From NCBI RefSeq assembly GCF_000235505.1, contig NZ_JH379027.1, positions 1,039,569-1,103,568 on the forward strand: a DNA stretch of 64,000 nt, in the 5' to 3' direction. A model generated the notes under the pieces. It made no database searches, was not told the DNA's origin, and was given only the letters and a program-made list of their open reading frames with translations. Of this stretch, positions 1 through 9,813 are shown one piece after another. The number at the start of each line of letters is the position of its first letter. Positions within the stretch are counted from its first letter, which is position 1. The DNA comes from Hungatella hathewayi WAL-18680. Its GTDB lineage: Bacteria; Bacillota; Clostridia; Lachnospirales; Lachnospiraceae. Both the position numbers and the translations under genes were made by a program.

Positions 1-288
1 CCGAAGTCTTGTATTTTGAGAGAATACAAAAAAATCAAAGAACTGACCGGCATCCCCCTGGTGATGCACGGCGGCTCCGGCATCAGCGTGGAGGACACCC
101 AGAAAGCCATCCGCTGCGGAATCCGCAAAATCAACTATTTCTCCTACATGTCCAACGCAGGAGTAAAAGCCGTCAAAGAACTGCTGACCACCCGCGAAGT
201 CAAGTACTTCCACGACCTCGCAAACGCCGCTGTAGCCGCCATGGAAGAGGACGCCTGCCGCGCTATGGAGATGTTTTCCCTGAAATAA
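1..288 (+). CDS. class II fructose-bisphosphate aldolase, C-terminal fragment
   Basis: The reading frame is open from base 1 and ends at a TAA, so only the last ~95 residues of the gene lie in the window. The segment PLVMHGGSGIS is the glycine-rich phosphate-binding and zinc-ligand (His) stretch of class II aldolases, followed by GIRKINYFSYMS, which matches the G-(I/V)-x-K-(I/V)-N substrate loop of that family. Class II aldolases cleave fructose-1,6-bisphosphate or related ketose phosphates in the cytoplasm; the missing N-terminus would be needed to separate glycolytic Fba from tagatose- or sulfo-sugar aldolases. An intrinsic terminator follows 20 bases after the stop. Confidence 0.85.
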   Translation, partial: PKSCILREYKKIKELTGIPLVMHGGSGISVEDTQKAIRCGIRKINYFSYMSNAGVKAVKELLTTREVKYFHDLANAAVAAMEEDACRAMEMFSLK

Positions 289-307
289 AAATAATAGAGC
301 AGCAAAC

Positions 308-338
308 AAAAACTGCCCCGGACGCCGGGGCAGTTTTT
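308..338. terminator. bidirectional intrinsic terminator
   Basis: A perfect 14-bp stem (308-321 with 325-338) with a 3-base loop is GC-rich in its core and flanked by A5 and T5 runs. It sits between the converging aldolase and MerR genes and can serve both strands. Confidence 0.9.
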
Positions 339-361
339 GACTGATAGGCTAAACATACCAT

Positions 362-1180
362 TTATTTCTTCTTCACCGGATAACAAATCTCCGTCACATA
401 CTCCTCCGGATTCTGGGTCTCGTGGGGGCTTACGTGGTATATCCAGAAGCAGGGGCCGTTGAATTCGTAGCCGTTCTGGGTAATCCAGTTGACGACGGCT
501 TCGTTGATGGGGGCAATCTGGTCGTAGCTTCCTTTGCAGGTGACGGACGCCATCTCCACGGCAGGGGCGGTTTTGAAGGTGACGTGCTCGGTGTCCTTGT
601 ATTGGCCGGTGACGGACATCTGGATTTCCACATCCACATCATTTTCCTTGAACTCCTTGTCGTGGAAGACGGCCATGGAATAGCAGGGGGAGGTCATCTG
701 GAGGTTCATGGCTGCCGTTTCCTGGGCCAGGAAGCCCCAGAGCATGCCCTCATTTTCGTAGGCGGGGATAATCTGGCGTACACTTGCCACATAGCGTTCC
801 GGTAATGTCTTTAAAGTCACATGATAATTCATAATACTTCCATCCTTTCTCAACCATTTGATTGTGCTGTCAAGAAGCCGCATTTTCTGCTGGAGGTTCT
901 GCTCCTGGTCTGCCAGTTCTTCTTTTTGAAGCAGGAGGAAACGCTCCAGCTCGTCCGGGTTTTCATACTTGGTCAGAACTTCTTTTATCATAATCAGGCT
1001 GAATCCCATATTCTTTAACACCTGAATCAATTCTGCCATGGGCAGCTGGCTGGCGCTGTAATAGCGGTAGCCGGTGTCCCCGTCCGTCTCCTCCGGGATG
1101 AGCAGGCCAATCTCGTTGTAATGGCGCAGCATCCGGATGCTGATTCTTGTCAGTTTCGAAAAATCTCCTATTTTTAACAT
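362..1180 (-). CDS. MerR family regulator with GyrI-like effector domain
   Basis: Predicted cytoplasmic one-component regulator of 272 aa. The N-terminus (MLKIGDFSKLT, then RMLRHYNEIGLLIP and GYRYY) is a typical MerR winged-helix DNA-binding domain, followed by a coiled-coil dimerisation helix around residues 75-115. Residues ~120-272 resemble the GyrI-like/AraC effector-binding domain (BmrR type), which binds small hydrophobic or cationic ligands. The start was set at 1180 because GAGGTAGAGAAC lies directly upstream; the frame stays open further upstream but that part overlaps the promoter. No target gene other than itself is evident: its own promoter has the 19-bp spacer and dyad used by MerR activators. 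Ligand unknown. Confidence 0.85.
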   Translation of the reverse strand: MLKIGDFSKLTRISIRMLRHYNEIGLLIPEETDGDTGYRYYSASQLPMAELIQVLKNMGFSLIMIKEVLTKYENPDELERFLLLQKEELADQEQNLQQKMRLLDSTIKWLRKDGSIMNYHVTLKTLPERYVASVRQIIPAYENEGMLWGFLAQETAAMNLQMTSPCYSMAVFHDKEFKENDVDVEIQMSVTGQYKDTEHVTFKTAPAVEMASVTCKGSYDQIAPINEAVVNWITQNGYEFNGPCFWIYHVSPHETQNPEEYVTEICYPVKKK

Positions 1181-1222
1181 GTTCTCTACCTCACATATAT
1201 GTGTATTTCTGAGCTCAAATGT

Positions 1223-1253
1223 AGTATAGAGCATACCATAATGGTAGAGTCAA
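1223..1253 (-). promoter_or_regulatory. MerR-type promoter with 19-bp spacer and operator dyad
   Basis: On the minus strand TTGACT (1248-1253) and TATACT (1223-1228) are separated by exactly 19 bp. The spacer holds a perfect dyad TACCAT-A-ATGGTA (1234-1246, plus-strand reading). A long spacer with a central dyad is the hallmark of promoters activated by DNA distortion by MerR proteins, which points to autoregulation of the gene at 362-1180. Confidence 0.8.
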
Positions 1254-1445
1254 GCAGATATGTAAAAATTTTAAAAATTCCCAAAGAAAATTACGTGCAA
1301 ATTCATTTCGCCGTGTTAAGAAAACGTAAAAAAATAAACCACGTCACCATAAAAATAGAATAATATTTCTAAAAAATCCCAGAAAAATTTTGTGAAATTT
1401 TCAATATCATAATGTAAACGTTATGAATTCATTAAAATTTTGTAT
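1254..1445. other. AT-rich intergenic DNA without a gene
   Basis: The gap between the MerR gene start (1180) and atpB (1538) is 357 bases. It holds the MerR promoter at one end and the atp promoter at the other. The middle is very AT-rich with several A and T tracts, and I see no open frame with a ribosome site, no RNA motif and no repeat in it. Confidence 0.6.
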
Positions 1446-1474
1446 TTGAAATGGGAAAAACAGGTGCCTATAAT
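1446..1474 (+). promoter_or_regulatory. sigma-A promoter of the atp operon
   Basis: TTGAAA (1446-1451), a 17-bp spacer and TATAAT (1469-1474) precede atpB by about 60 bases. The AT-rich stretch upstream, with A and T tracts, could act as an UP element. It is the only strong promoter seen before the eight-gene operon. Confidence 0.8.
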
Positions 1475-1537
1475 AAGCAGGATGATATCCAACCGGGTAT
1501 CCCGCAAAATAGGAATCAAGGGGAAAGGAGTGAGTAA

Positions 1538-2230
1538 ATGGATGGACTTGTGGAAGCGTTGATGGAAGAATTAAACTGCAATGTGGTATTTACCATCCCG
1601 CTGTTTGGCGGCATTGACGTGATGGAATCGGTAGTGGTCACCTGGATTATTATGGGTATTTTGATGGCGGCGTCCCTTCTTCTGGTCCGCGGGCTGAAAG
1701 TCCGGCGTATTGGAAAGAAGCAGGCGGCGCTGGAGAGTGCGGTGGCCTTCATCTATCAGTTTTTTGAGGACCTTCTGGGAAAGGACGGGACGGCGTACAT
1801 TCCTTATCTGATTACGGTGGTGGTCTATATCGGCGTGGCCAACATGATAGGTCTGCTGGGCTTTAAATCGCCGACCAAGGATTTGAATGTGACAGCCACG
1901 CTGGCGATTATGAGCATCGTGCTGGTGGAGGCGGCGGGCATTCGAAAGAAGGGAATCAAGGGCTGGCTGAAGAGTTTTACGGAGCCAATCGCCATTATCA
2001 CCCCCATCAACATTCTGGAGCTGGTGATACGGCCCCTGTCGCTGTGCATGCGGCTGTTTGGAAATGTGCTGGGAGCCATTGTGGTCATGGCGCTGATTAA
2101 ATATCTGGTGCCGTTAGTGATTCCACTGCCGTTCAGTTTTTATTTCGATATATTTGATGGAGTGATACAGGCCTACGTCTTTGTGTTCCTCACATCACTA
2201 TATATAAAAGAGGCAATTGAGACAGAGTAA
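1538..2230 (+). CDS. atpB: F1Fo ATP synthase subunit a
   Basis: Membrane subunit of Fo that forms the proton half-channels against the c-ring. The 230-residue protein has about five hydrophobic segments and the conserved helix RPLSLCMRLFGN, whose arginine (R in MRLFGN) is the essential residue facing the c-ring carboxylate. Start ATG follows GGAAAGGAGTGAGTAA. It is the first gene of the operon; no atpI precedes it in this window. Family assignment is secure from the helix motif and the synteny. Confidence 0.97.
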   Translation: MDGLVEALMEELNCNVVFTIPLFGGIDVMESVVVTWIIMGILMAASLLLVRGLKVRRIGKKQAALESAVAFIYQFFEDLLGKDGTAYIPYLITVVVYIGVANMIGLLGFKSPTKDLNVTATLAIMSIVLVEAAGIRKKGIKGWLKSFTEPIAIITPINILELVIRPLSLCMRLFGNVLGAIVVMALIKYLVPLVIPLPFSFYFDIFDGVIQAYVFVFLTSLYIKEAIETE

Positions 2231-2275
2231 ACAATTAAAAAATGAAAAAAGTAAATGGGAAGAGGAGAGAGAGTT

Positions 2276-2500
2276 ATGTCAGGATTAATCGCAATAGGAG
2301 CAGCAGTCGCAGTTATTACAGGTGTTGGAGCAGGAATCGGAATCGGTATGGCAACCTCCAAAGCAGTGGACGCCATCGCAAGACAGCCGGAGGCAGACGG
2401 CAAAATTACCAAGGCGTTACTGCTTGGATGTGCCCTTGCTGAGGCAACCGCGATTTACGGCTTCGTCATCGGTCTGTTAATCATTCTGTTCTTAAAATAA
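2276..2500 (+). CDS. atpE: F1Fo ATP synthase subunit c
   Basis: A 74-residue two-helix proteolipid forming the rotor ring. The first helix carries the glycine motif GVGAGIGIGMATS, the polar loop is ARQPEADGK, and the ion-binding carboxylate is the Glu in CALAEATAIY. Na+-binding c-subunits (Ilyobacter type) need Gln in helix 1 and Ser/Thr next to the Glu in helix 2; here these positions read Ile and Ala, so proton coupling is inferred. The start was placed at MSGLIAIG with GGAGAGAGTT upstream; an in-frame ATG seven codons earlier lies ahead of this ribosome site. Confidence 0.95.
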   Translation: MSGLIAIGAAVAVITGVGAGIGIGMATSKAVDAIARQPEADGKITKALLLGCALAEATAIYGFVIGLLIILFLK

Positions 2501-2523
2501 TTCGCAGGGAAAGGCGGCAGGAT

Positions 2524-3015
2524 ATGTTAAAGATTGATGTTTGGAATATCGCCTTCACGGTGGTGAACCTGCTGGTTTTGTACTGGTTTATGAAACGTTA
2601 TCTGCTGGGGCCGGTCACCGCGATTCTTTCGGAGCGCCAGTCCATGATTGAGCACGATTTGGACGCGGCGTCCGACGCAAAGAGCGAGGCGCTGGAGATG
2701 AAGAAGCAGTACGAAGCCTCCATGGGAAATGCCGACGAAAAGGCAGCTGAGATTGTGGCTGCCGCCCGCGCCAAAGCCGGTGAGGAGTACGATAAGATTC
2801 TGGAGCGGGCCAATGCGGACGCCGGAAAGAAACTGGAACAGGCCGAGAAGACCATTGCCCTGGAGCAGGAGAAATCCCTCCACGAGCTGGAAACCTCCAT
2901 CGCCGGTCTGGCGATGACGGCCGCGGCCAAACTGCTGGAGGAGACAAAGGACAGCGCCCAGGATAAGGCGGTTTACGACAGATTCTTAAAAAAAGCAGGT
3001 GAGAGCCATGACTGA
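2524..3015 (+). CDS. atpF: F1Fo ATP synthase subunit b
   Basis: Peripheral stalk subunit of 163 aa: one N-terminal transmembrane helix (residues ~8-28) followed by a long charged, Ala/Glu/Lys-rich coiled coil, the usual architecture of AtpF. It anchors F1 to subunit a. The end overlaps the start of atpH by 8 bases, suggesting translational coupling. Confidence 0.95.
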   Translation: MLKIDVWNIAFTVVNLLVLYWFMKRYLLGPVTAILSERQSMIEHDLDAASDAKSEALEMKKQYEASMGNADEKAAEIVAAARAKAGEEYDKILERANADAGKKLEQAEKTIALEQEKSLHELETSIAGLAMTAAAKLLEETKDSAQDKAVYDRFLKKAGESHD

Positions 3016-3541
3016 GCAGGCGGAGAAATTTGCGGTAGTTCTGTATGAGCTGAAGGTGCCGGCAGAGCAGGTTCACATGATGGCGGAGATATTTACCGGG
3101 AACCCGGAATTGACACGGGTTCTGGCAAGCCCTGTGGTGACACGGGAAAAGAAATGCCGGATACTGGAGCAGGTGCTGGCGAAGATGGAGATACGGGACG
3201 AAGAGCATCTGTTTCTGCATTTTCTGTGCAAGGTCTGTGACGACGGCTGCATCACGGAGATAGATGACGTGTTCCAGGCATGGCTTCGTTATAAGCATCA
3301 ACAGGAAGGCGTGCTGGAAGCGGAACTCTACTATGTGACGGAGCCGGAGGAGGCCCAGTTTAACGGATTCCGGGAGTTTCTGCGCCGGACGTATGACGGG
3401 AAGGAAGTTCTGCTCCGCGTGGAGCCACGGCCGGAACTGCTTGGCGGGTTCGTGTTGAAGACAGGAGACGTGGAGTACGATTACAGTCTGGCCGGCCGGA
3501 TGAGGAAGCTTCGCCGGGCCGTGGTGGAACAGCAGGCATAG
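3008..3541 (+). CDS. atpH: F1Fo ATP synthase subunit delta
   Basis: A 177-residue OSCP/delta-family subunit linking the b stalk to the top of the alpha3beta3 head. The N-terminal helical domain (AEKFAVVLYEL) and the C-terminal signature region (LLGGFVLKTGDVEYDYSLAGRMRKLRRAV) fit AtpH. The ATG at 3008 is preferred over an upstream GTG at 2999 because a usable ribosome site (AAAGCAGGTGAGAG) is spaced for it. It overlaps atpF. Confidence 0.93.
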   Translation: MTEQAEKFAVVLYELKVPAEQVHMMAEIFTGNPELTRVLASPVVTREKKCRILEQVLAKMEIRDEEHLFLHFLCKVCDDGCITEIDDVFQAWLRYKHQQEGVLEAELYYVTEPEEAQFNGFREFLRRTYDGKEVLLRVEPRPELLGGFVLKTGDVEYDYSLAGRMRKLRRAVVEQQA

Positions 3542-3583
3542 GAATCCGGAAGGATTCGAAATAAATGTGATAGGAGTCAGAAT

Positions 3584-5107
3584 ATGAGTACAATCAGTTC
3601 GCAGGAAATTATCTCCATCATCAAAAGCGAGATTGAGAACTACGACATGCAGCAGGAACAGGAGCAGGAAACAGGCTCCGTCATCTGGGTCGGCGACGGC
3701 ATTGCCATCGTATACGGTATCAACCACGCGATGTATGGCGAGATTGTAATATTTGAAAATGGTGTCAAAGGGATGGTCCAGGATATCCGAAAGGATGAAA
3801 TTGGCTGTATCCTCTTTGGAAAGGACACCGAGATTACGGAAGGGACGAAAGTCGTCCGCACAAAGAAAAAAGCGGGTATCCCGGTGGGAAATGGTTTCGT
3901 CGGCCGGGTGATCAACGCGCTGGGGGAACCCATTGACGGGTTCGGCCCGGTGAAGGAGGAGGATTACCGCCCCATAGAGCAGGAAGCGCCGGGAATCGTG
4001 GACAGAAAGTCCGTAGGTGTGCCAATGGAGACAGGAATCCTTGCTATTGATTCTATGTTTCCCATCGGCCGCGGCCAGAGGGAGCTGATAATCGGCGACA
4101 GGCAGACGGGAAAGACGTCGATTGCCATGGATACCATCTTAAACCAGAAGGGGAAGGACGTCATCTGCATCTACGTGGCGGTGGGCCAGAAGGCTTCCAC
4201 CGTGGCCAATCTGGTGGCGACGCTGAGAAAGCATGATGCTATGGATTACACCATCGTTTTGTCCTCCACGGCCAGCGAGCCGGCGCCCCTTCAGTACATT
4301 GCGCCCTATTCCGGCACGGCCATGGCGGAATATTTCATGCACCAGGGAAAAGATGTGTTGATTGTCTATGATGATTTGTCGAAACATGCGGTGGCCTACC
4401 GCGCCCTGTCCTTATTGCTGGAGCGTTCCCCGGGACGTGAGGCGTATCCGGGCGATGTGTTTTACCTGCATTCCCGGCTGCTGGAGCGTTCCAGCCGGTT
4501 AAACGACAGCTTGGGCGGCGGCTCCATCACAGCGCTGCCAATCATAGAGACCCAGGCGGGTGACGTGTCGGCCTATATCCCGACCAACGTCATCTCCATC
4601 ACCGACGGCCAGATATTTTTGGAGAGCGACCTATTCTTCTCCGGCCAGCGTCCCGCTGTCAATGTGGGACTGTCCGTATCCCGTGTAGGAGGTGCGGCAC
4701 AGACAAAGGCCATGAAGAAGGCGTCGGGAAGTATCCGGATTGACTTGGCCCAGTACCGGGAGATGGAAGTATTTACCCAGTTCAGCTCCGATTTGGACGC
4801 GGCGACGAAGGAACAGCTGGCTTACGGCAAACGCCTGATGGAGCTGCTCAAACAGCCCCTTGGAAGGCCGCTGAATCTCCACGAGCAGGTGATTACCCTG
4901 TGTGCGGCCACCGGCAAGGTGATGCTGGATGTGGAGGTCAGCCGGGTGAAGGAGTTCCAGATGGGAATGCTGGCCTGGTTTGATGACAAACACCCGGAGA
5001 TTGGCCGGGAACTGGAGGAATCCACCGTGCTGAGCGACGAGCTGAAGGAGCGCATCGTACAGGCGGCCGGAGAATATAAACAGAGCCTGCCATCTGCAAA
5101 GGGGTGA
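3584..5107 (+). CDS. atpA: F1Fo ATP synthase subunit alpha
   Basis: Non-catalytic nucleotide-binding subunit of F1, 507 aa, standard length. The P-loop GDRQTGKTS and the alpha signature [17 protein letters not shown] are present, together with the N-terminal beta-barrel and the C-terminal helical bundle. Preceded by AGGAGTCAGAAT. Part of the atpBEFHAGDC transcription unit. Confidence 0.98.
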   Translation: MSTISSQEIISIIKSEIENYDMQQEQEQETGSVIWVGDGIAIVYGINHAMYGEIVIFENGVKGMVQDIRKDEIGCILFGKDTEITEGTKVVRTKKKAGIPVGNGFVGRVINALGEPIDGFGPVKEEDYRPIEQEAPGIVDRKSVGVPMETGILAIDSMFPIGRGQRELIIGDRQTGKTSIAMDTILNQKGKDVICIYVAVGQKASTVANLVATLRKHDAMDYTIVLSSTASEPAPLQYIAPYSGTAMAEYFMHQGKDVLIVYDDLSKHAVAYRALSLLLERSPGREAYPGDVFYLHSRLLERSSRLNDSLGGGSITALPIIETQAGDVSAYIPTNVISITDGQIFLESDLFFSGQRPAVNVGLSVSRVGGAAQTKAMKKASGSIRIDLAQYREMEVFTQFSSDLDAATKEQLAYGKRLMELLKQPLGRPLNLHEQVITLCAATGKVMLDVEVSRVKEFQMGMLAWFDDKHPEIGRELEESTVLSDELKERIVQAAGEYKQSLPSAKG

Positions 5108-5114
5108 GGAAGTA

Positions 5115-6008
5115 ATGGCGAGTGCAAGAGAGATTCAGGGCCGGATGAAAAGCATCCGTGACACCAGGAAAATAACAAATGCCATGTACATGATATCCTC
5201 CACAAAGCTGAAGAAGAGCCGGAAAATGCTGGAGGAGACGGAGCCCTATTTCTACACGCTCCAGACGCTGATTAAACGTGTCCTCCGCCACATGCCGGAG
5301 ATGGAGCACCGGTATTTCAGCACGAGAGCGGATGTGAAAGAGGAAGAGCGGACCCACGGCCTGATTGTCATCACCGGCGACAAAGGTCTGGCCGGCGCCT
5401 ACAACCACAACGTGTTAAAACTGGCGGAAGCCTGGATGACAGAGCATGAGAACCACCGCCTGTATGTGGTGGGCGAGTTGGGACGCCAGTATTTCACAGG
5501 AAAGAATATTCCGGTGGAGGAGGAGTTTCACTACACCGTGCAGAACCCCAGCATGCACCGGGCCCGGCTGATATCCATCCGGGTTCAGGAGGACTACGAG
5601 CAGGGGCTGTTGGACGATGTCAGTATATTGTATACAAGGATGGTCAACAGTCTGACCATGGAGGCGGAGATGGAGACGCTGCTGCCGTTAAAGCGGGAGA
5701 CCTTCAGCGATTTGGTGATACCCGCCGGCATTGTGCAGGAGGAAATGCAGATGCTGCCAAATCCGTCGGCGGTCATGGACAATATTGTGCCCAACTACCT
5801 GACTGGATTTGTGTTTGGCGCGCTGGTGGAGTCCTTCTGCAGCGAGCAGAATGCCAGAATGATGGCGATGCAGTCGGCCAGCGACAATGCCACAGCCATC
5901 TTAAATGATTTGTCCATTGAGTACAATCGGGTGCGCCAGGCGGCGATTACCCAGGAGATCACGGAGGTCATCAGTGGAGCCAAATCCCAGAAGAGGAAAC
6001 GCAGATAA
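5115..6008 (+). CDS. atpG: F1Fo ATP synthase subunit gamma
   Basis: Central rotor shaft, 297 aa. The N-terminal helix MASAREIQGRMKSIRDTRKI and the C-terminal helix with ITQEITEVISGA form the antiparallel coiled coil that turns inside alpha3beta3. A Rossmann-like middle domain (LIVITGDKGLAGAYN) is intact. It starts seven bases after atpA with GGGGTGAGGAAGTA as ribosome site. Confidence 0.96.
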   Translation: MASAREIQGRMKSIRDTRKITNAMYMISSTKLKKSRKMLEETEPYFYTLQTLIKRVLRHMPEMEHRYFSTRADVKEEERTHGLIVITGDKGLAGAYNHNVLKLAEAWMTEHENHRLYVVGELGRQYFTGKNIPVEEEFHYTVQNPSMHRARLISIRVQEDYEQGLLDDVSILYTRMVNSLTMEAEMETLLPLKRETFSDLVIPAGIVQEEMQMLPNPSAVMDNIVPNYLTGFVFGALVESFCSEQNARMMAMQSASDNATAILNDLSIEYNRVRQAAITQEITEVISGAKSQKRKRR

Positions 6009-7415
<1,407 letters not shown>

Positions 7416-7430
7416 AAAGGAGCCGTAGAT

Positions 7431-7847
7431 ATGGCGAAATTTTGGCTGAAAATCATTGCCAGTGACCATGTGTTTTACAATGGGAAATGCCAGATGCTGA
7501 TTGTGCCGGGACTGAATGGGGAGAAAGGCATCATGGCCCATCACGAGGCCATGATTATGGCAACCAGGGAAGGCACGGCCAGATTCCGGGACGAGGAAAA
7601 TGGCGAATGGACAAAGGCGGTTATCGGCCGCGGCATCGTTCAGGTGGCCAACAACCGGGTGACGGTGGTGGTGGACACGGCGGAGCGGCCGGAGGATATT
7701 GACGAAGTCCGGGCGAGAGAGGCCCTGGAGCGGGCCGAAGAGCAGATGCGCCAGAAGCAGAGTCTCCAGGAGTACAAGATGTCCCAGGCGTCCATGGCGA
7801 GAGCATTGTCCAGGCTGAAGGAACGGCAGTGGAAGGAACTGCATTAA
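7431..7847 (+). CDS. atpC: F1Fo ATP synthase subunit epsilon
   Basis: A 138-residue regulatory subunit: an N-terminal beta-sandwich (residues 1-85, with the IMAHHEAM and GIVQVANNRVTVVVDTAE stretches) and a C-terminal two-helix hairpin that can insert into F1 to inhibit hydrolysis. Last gene of the operon, ending about 60 bases before a strong terminator. Confidence 0.94.
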   Translation: MAKFWLKIIASDHVFYNGKCQMLIVPGLNGEKGIMAHHEAMIMATREGTARFRDEENGEWTKAVIGRGIVQVANNRVTVVVDTAERPEDIDEVRAREALERAEEQMRQKQSLQEYKMSQASMARALSRLKERQWKELH

Positions 7848-7852
7848 GAGAT

Positions 7853-7891
7853 GCATGAAAAAGTGTACGAGAAAGTGCATGAAAAAGTGTA
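7853..7891 (+). repeat. 15-bp direct repeat pair after atpC
   Basis: GCATGAAAAAGTGTA occurs at 7853-7867 and again at 7877-7891, a 24-base period, just after the atpC stop. The stretch has no open frame and precedes the operon terminator. It may be no more than replication slippage. Confidence 0.6.
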
Positions 7892-7908
7892 TAGAAAAAT
7901 CAGGATAG

Positions 7909-7963
7909 AAAAACAGGTGAAAGCAGACTGCCGGGATGGCAGGAGAGGCTTTCACCTGTTTTT
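7909..7963. terminator. atp operon terminator, bidirectional
   Basis: A 15-bp outer stem (7909-7923 with 7949-7963) ends in T5 on both strands. It encloses a second small stem CTGCC/GGCAG. It lies between the converging atp operon and the HAD phosphatase gene. Confidence 0.9.
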
Positions 7964-7970
7964 GGTATGG

Positions 7971-8020
7971 CGTATTAGAATGTATTAGAAAGTATCAGAT
8001 GGTATCAGAAAGTATTAGCT
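7971..8020. repeat. five tandem copies of a 10-bp unit
   Basis: The motif GTAT(T/C)AGA recurs at 7972, 7982, 7992, 8002 and 8012, an exact 10-base period over 50 bases, ending at the stop of the HAD gene. No coding role is evident. Confidence 0.75.
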
Positions 8021-8796
8021 TATATCAGGTTAAAATGCTTCAAAGCATTGTAGATACCATCGTGGTCCACGTCATCGGTGACGTAGTCGGCGGCCGCCTT
8101 CACGGAAGGGACCGCATTGCCCATGGCGACGGAAATGCCGGCGAACTCCATCATATCCAAATCATTTTCCCCGTCGCCGATCGCCATGATTTCTTCCCGT
8201 GGGATGTTGTAGTACTCTATCATTTTGCGGATGCCATTCTGCTTGCCGCCTTTGGCCGGGATAATGTCGATGGCAAGCTCGTGCCATCTGGTGGGCAGAC
8301 TGTTAGGCATCAGGGACAGAATGTGTTCCTCCTGCTCCGCTGTCACGTAGGGAATCAGCTGGTATATCTCCCGCTCCCCAACCCGGTTGATATCTCCAAT
8401 CTCCGGCAAAGGGGTCGATATGGCGTCCTGCACCATCTGCACATAATCGTCGTTGTAGTTGATATACATCCGGTCCTCCTCCACAAAAATGCAGGGATAG
8501 CGGTTCTGCTTAATATCCTCCACCATGGCCATTAAATCGCCCTTGTCGATAGGAAGGTCATAGATGACTCTCTCATTATTGTAGCAGTACTGGCCGTTGA
8601 GGGTGACGAAGCCCTCGAAATCGTCGATATTTAAGGGGAGCTTCTTCATCTCCGACGCGTGGCGGCCGGAGGCAATGAAGGTTTTGATGCCGTTTTGTTT
8701 CAGCATTTCAAGGGCCTTCAAAGTGGACTCAGGAACGTGGCAGCAGGTGTGGGAGAGCAGTGTCCCGTCTATATCAAAGAAAATTGCTTTTATCAT
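8020..8796 (-). CDS. Cof-type HAD-IIB sugar-phosphatase-like hydrolase
   Basis: Cytoplasmic haloacid dehalogenase superfamily phosphatase, 258 aa. Motif I is FFDIDGTLL (Asp8 nucleophile, Asp10 acid/base), motif II is the Ser in FIASGRHASE, and motif IV is AIGDGENDLDMM, with the C2-type cap between residues ~85 and 185. Members dephosphorylate sugar phosphates, FMN or similar small molecules; the substrate cannot be read from sequence. The start at 8796 is preferred over 8808 because GGAGGT overlaps the upstream codon and is correctly spaced for this ATG. Base composition matches the GC-rich flank, not the AT-rich block that begins next door. Confidence 0.85.
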   Translation of the reverse strand: MIKAIFFDIDGTLLSHTCCHVPESTLKALEMLKQNGIKTFIASGRHASEMKKLPLNIDDFEGFVTLNGQYCYNNERVIYDLPIDKGDLMAMVEDIKQNRYPCIFVEEDRMYINYNDDYVQMVQDAISTPLPEIGDINRVGEREIYQLIPYVTAEQEEHILSLMPNSLPTRWHELAIDIIPAKGGKQNGIRKMIEYYNIPREEIMAIGDGENDLDMMEFAGISVAMGNAVPSVKAAADYVTDDVDHDGIYNALKHFNLI

Positions 8797-8815
8797 AATG
8801 ACCTCCATGCGGTAG

Positions 8816-9691
8816 TTAATGTGAGTCTAACAGAGAGACAAATTTTTGAGCAGGCAGGCTCAGTGGGTGTTCTTTGCTGTATATTAGACTGATTTGCGTG
8901 TGGATTTTTGGAGATATCTTTACGATGGAGATATTGTTATTCGTAAGCTGCATAATAGGGTTCTGGGTTAACAGTGCGATACCTGCCCCCTTTTCTACTA
9001 ATGCAATGATATTCTCACTTCGTCTGCCAGTATAACCAACAATTGGCTCAAAACCAGCTTTTTTACATTTGTCAACACATAAGTGATACATAAATGTATC
9101 ACTGGACAATAGTAGCAGTGTTTCATTTGCCAATTCTTCCAGACCGATCGCATCTTTTTCGGCCAAAGGATGAGTGCGTGGCATAATGGCGGCAAGTGTA
9201 TCTTCAGCAAATAAGATTTGCTGGAACTGAGAACCAAGATCCTCACTGCTTCGAACAAAAGCGAGTTCTAGTTTGTTGTTTTCTATCATTTCGATTAATT
9301 GAATGGAGTCCTGTTCAATAAGGTTCAGGGTAAAATCCTGATACTCCTGCTGAAAACGGAAAAGAAGATCAATAATTTTATATTGTGACATGGAAGGGAT
9401 TGATCCGATGGATAAGGAGCCATGTGAACTTCTTTTGTAATTGAACAGAGCTTTTTGATATTTGGATTGAATCTGTGTGATCTCGCTGGCATAGGGGAGA
9501 AAGGTTTTTCCAAATTCACTGAGCGAGATATTTCGTGTAGTTCTATCAAAAAGCGGTATGCCAAGTTCTTCTTCCATAGATTTAATATGTCTTGAAAGAG
9601 AAGACTGTGACATAAATAGCTGGTCGGCTGCAGCCAGGTAATTGCCGACTTCTGCAAGTACCACAAATTCTCTTAGATAGTTGATTTCCAT
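8816..9691 (-). CDS. LysR family regulator of the divergent catabolic operon
   Basis: 291-residue LysR-type regulator. Residues 1-60 form the winged helix (MEINYLREFVVLAEVGNYLAAADQLFMSQSSLSRHIKSMEEELG), shown here only by its flanks, and residues ~90-290 the periplasmic-binding-like effector domain. AAAGGAG lies six bases before the chosen ATG. It is transcribed away from the operon starting at 9846, the standard LysR arrangement, and two inverted repeats lie in the shared intergenic region. Codon use is AT-rich like the operon and unlike the HAD gene 20 bases downstream. The inducer is probably the transported substrate or a breakdown product, which is inference. Confidence 0.88.
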   Translation of the reverse strand: MEINYLREFVVLAEVGNYLAAADQLFMSQSSLSRHIKSMEEELGIPLFDRTTRNISLSEFGKTFLPYASEITQIQSKYQKALFNYKRSSHGSLSIGSIPSMSQYKIIDLLFRFQQEYQDFTLNLIEQDSIQLIEMIENNKLELAFVRSSEDLGSQFQQILFAEDTLAAIMPRTHPLAEKDAIGLEELANETLLLLSSDTFMYHLCVDKCKKAGFEPIVGYTGRRSENIIALVEKGAGIALLTQNPIMQLTNNNISIVKISPKIHTQISLIYSKEHPLSLPAQKFVSLLDSH

Positions 9692-9729
9692 GTAGTCTCC
9701 TTTGAGCATTAAGAAACTGTAAAAATTGA

Positions 9730-9750
9730 TTTATGCACTCTTTGCATAAA
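9730..9750. promoter_or_regulatory. candidate LysR operator, perfect inverted repeat
   Basis: TTTATGCA-N5-TGCATAAA is a perfect 8-bp inverted repeat with the T-N11-A core typical of LysR sites. Its centre lies about 63 bases upstream of the predicted operon start, where LysR proteins bind their recognition site. Confidence 0.65.
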
Positions 9751-9767
9751 TTATAAATGAAAGCGGA

Positions 9768-9796
9768 TTGATTGTCAATTTCGCATAATATATAAT
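9768..9796 (+). promoter_or_regulatory. sigma-A promoter of the island operon
   Basis: TTGATT (9768-9773), 17 bp, TATAAT (9791-9796), 49 bases before the first gene. The strong -10 with a weak -35 fits an activator-dependent promoter. Confidence 0.7.
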
Positions 9797-9813
9797 TTAA
9801 AATACAAACAAAA

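Noticed and set aside
2615-3727. 370-codon antisense frame across atpF, atpH and atpA
   Set aside because: It crosses three secure ATP synthase genes, has no start context and no recognisable domain.
8797-8815. Attachment site or target duplication at the left edge of the AT-rich block
   Set aside because: Comparing 8797-8830 with 20865-20964 by eye showed no shared repeat, and no tRNA or integrase is near.
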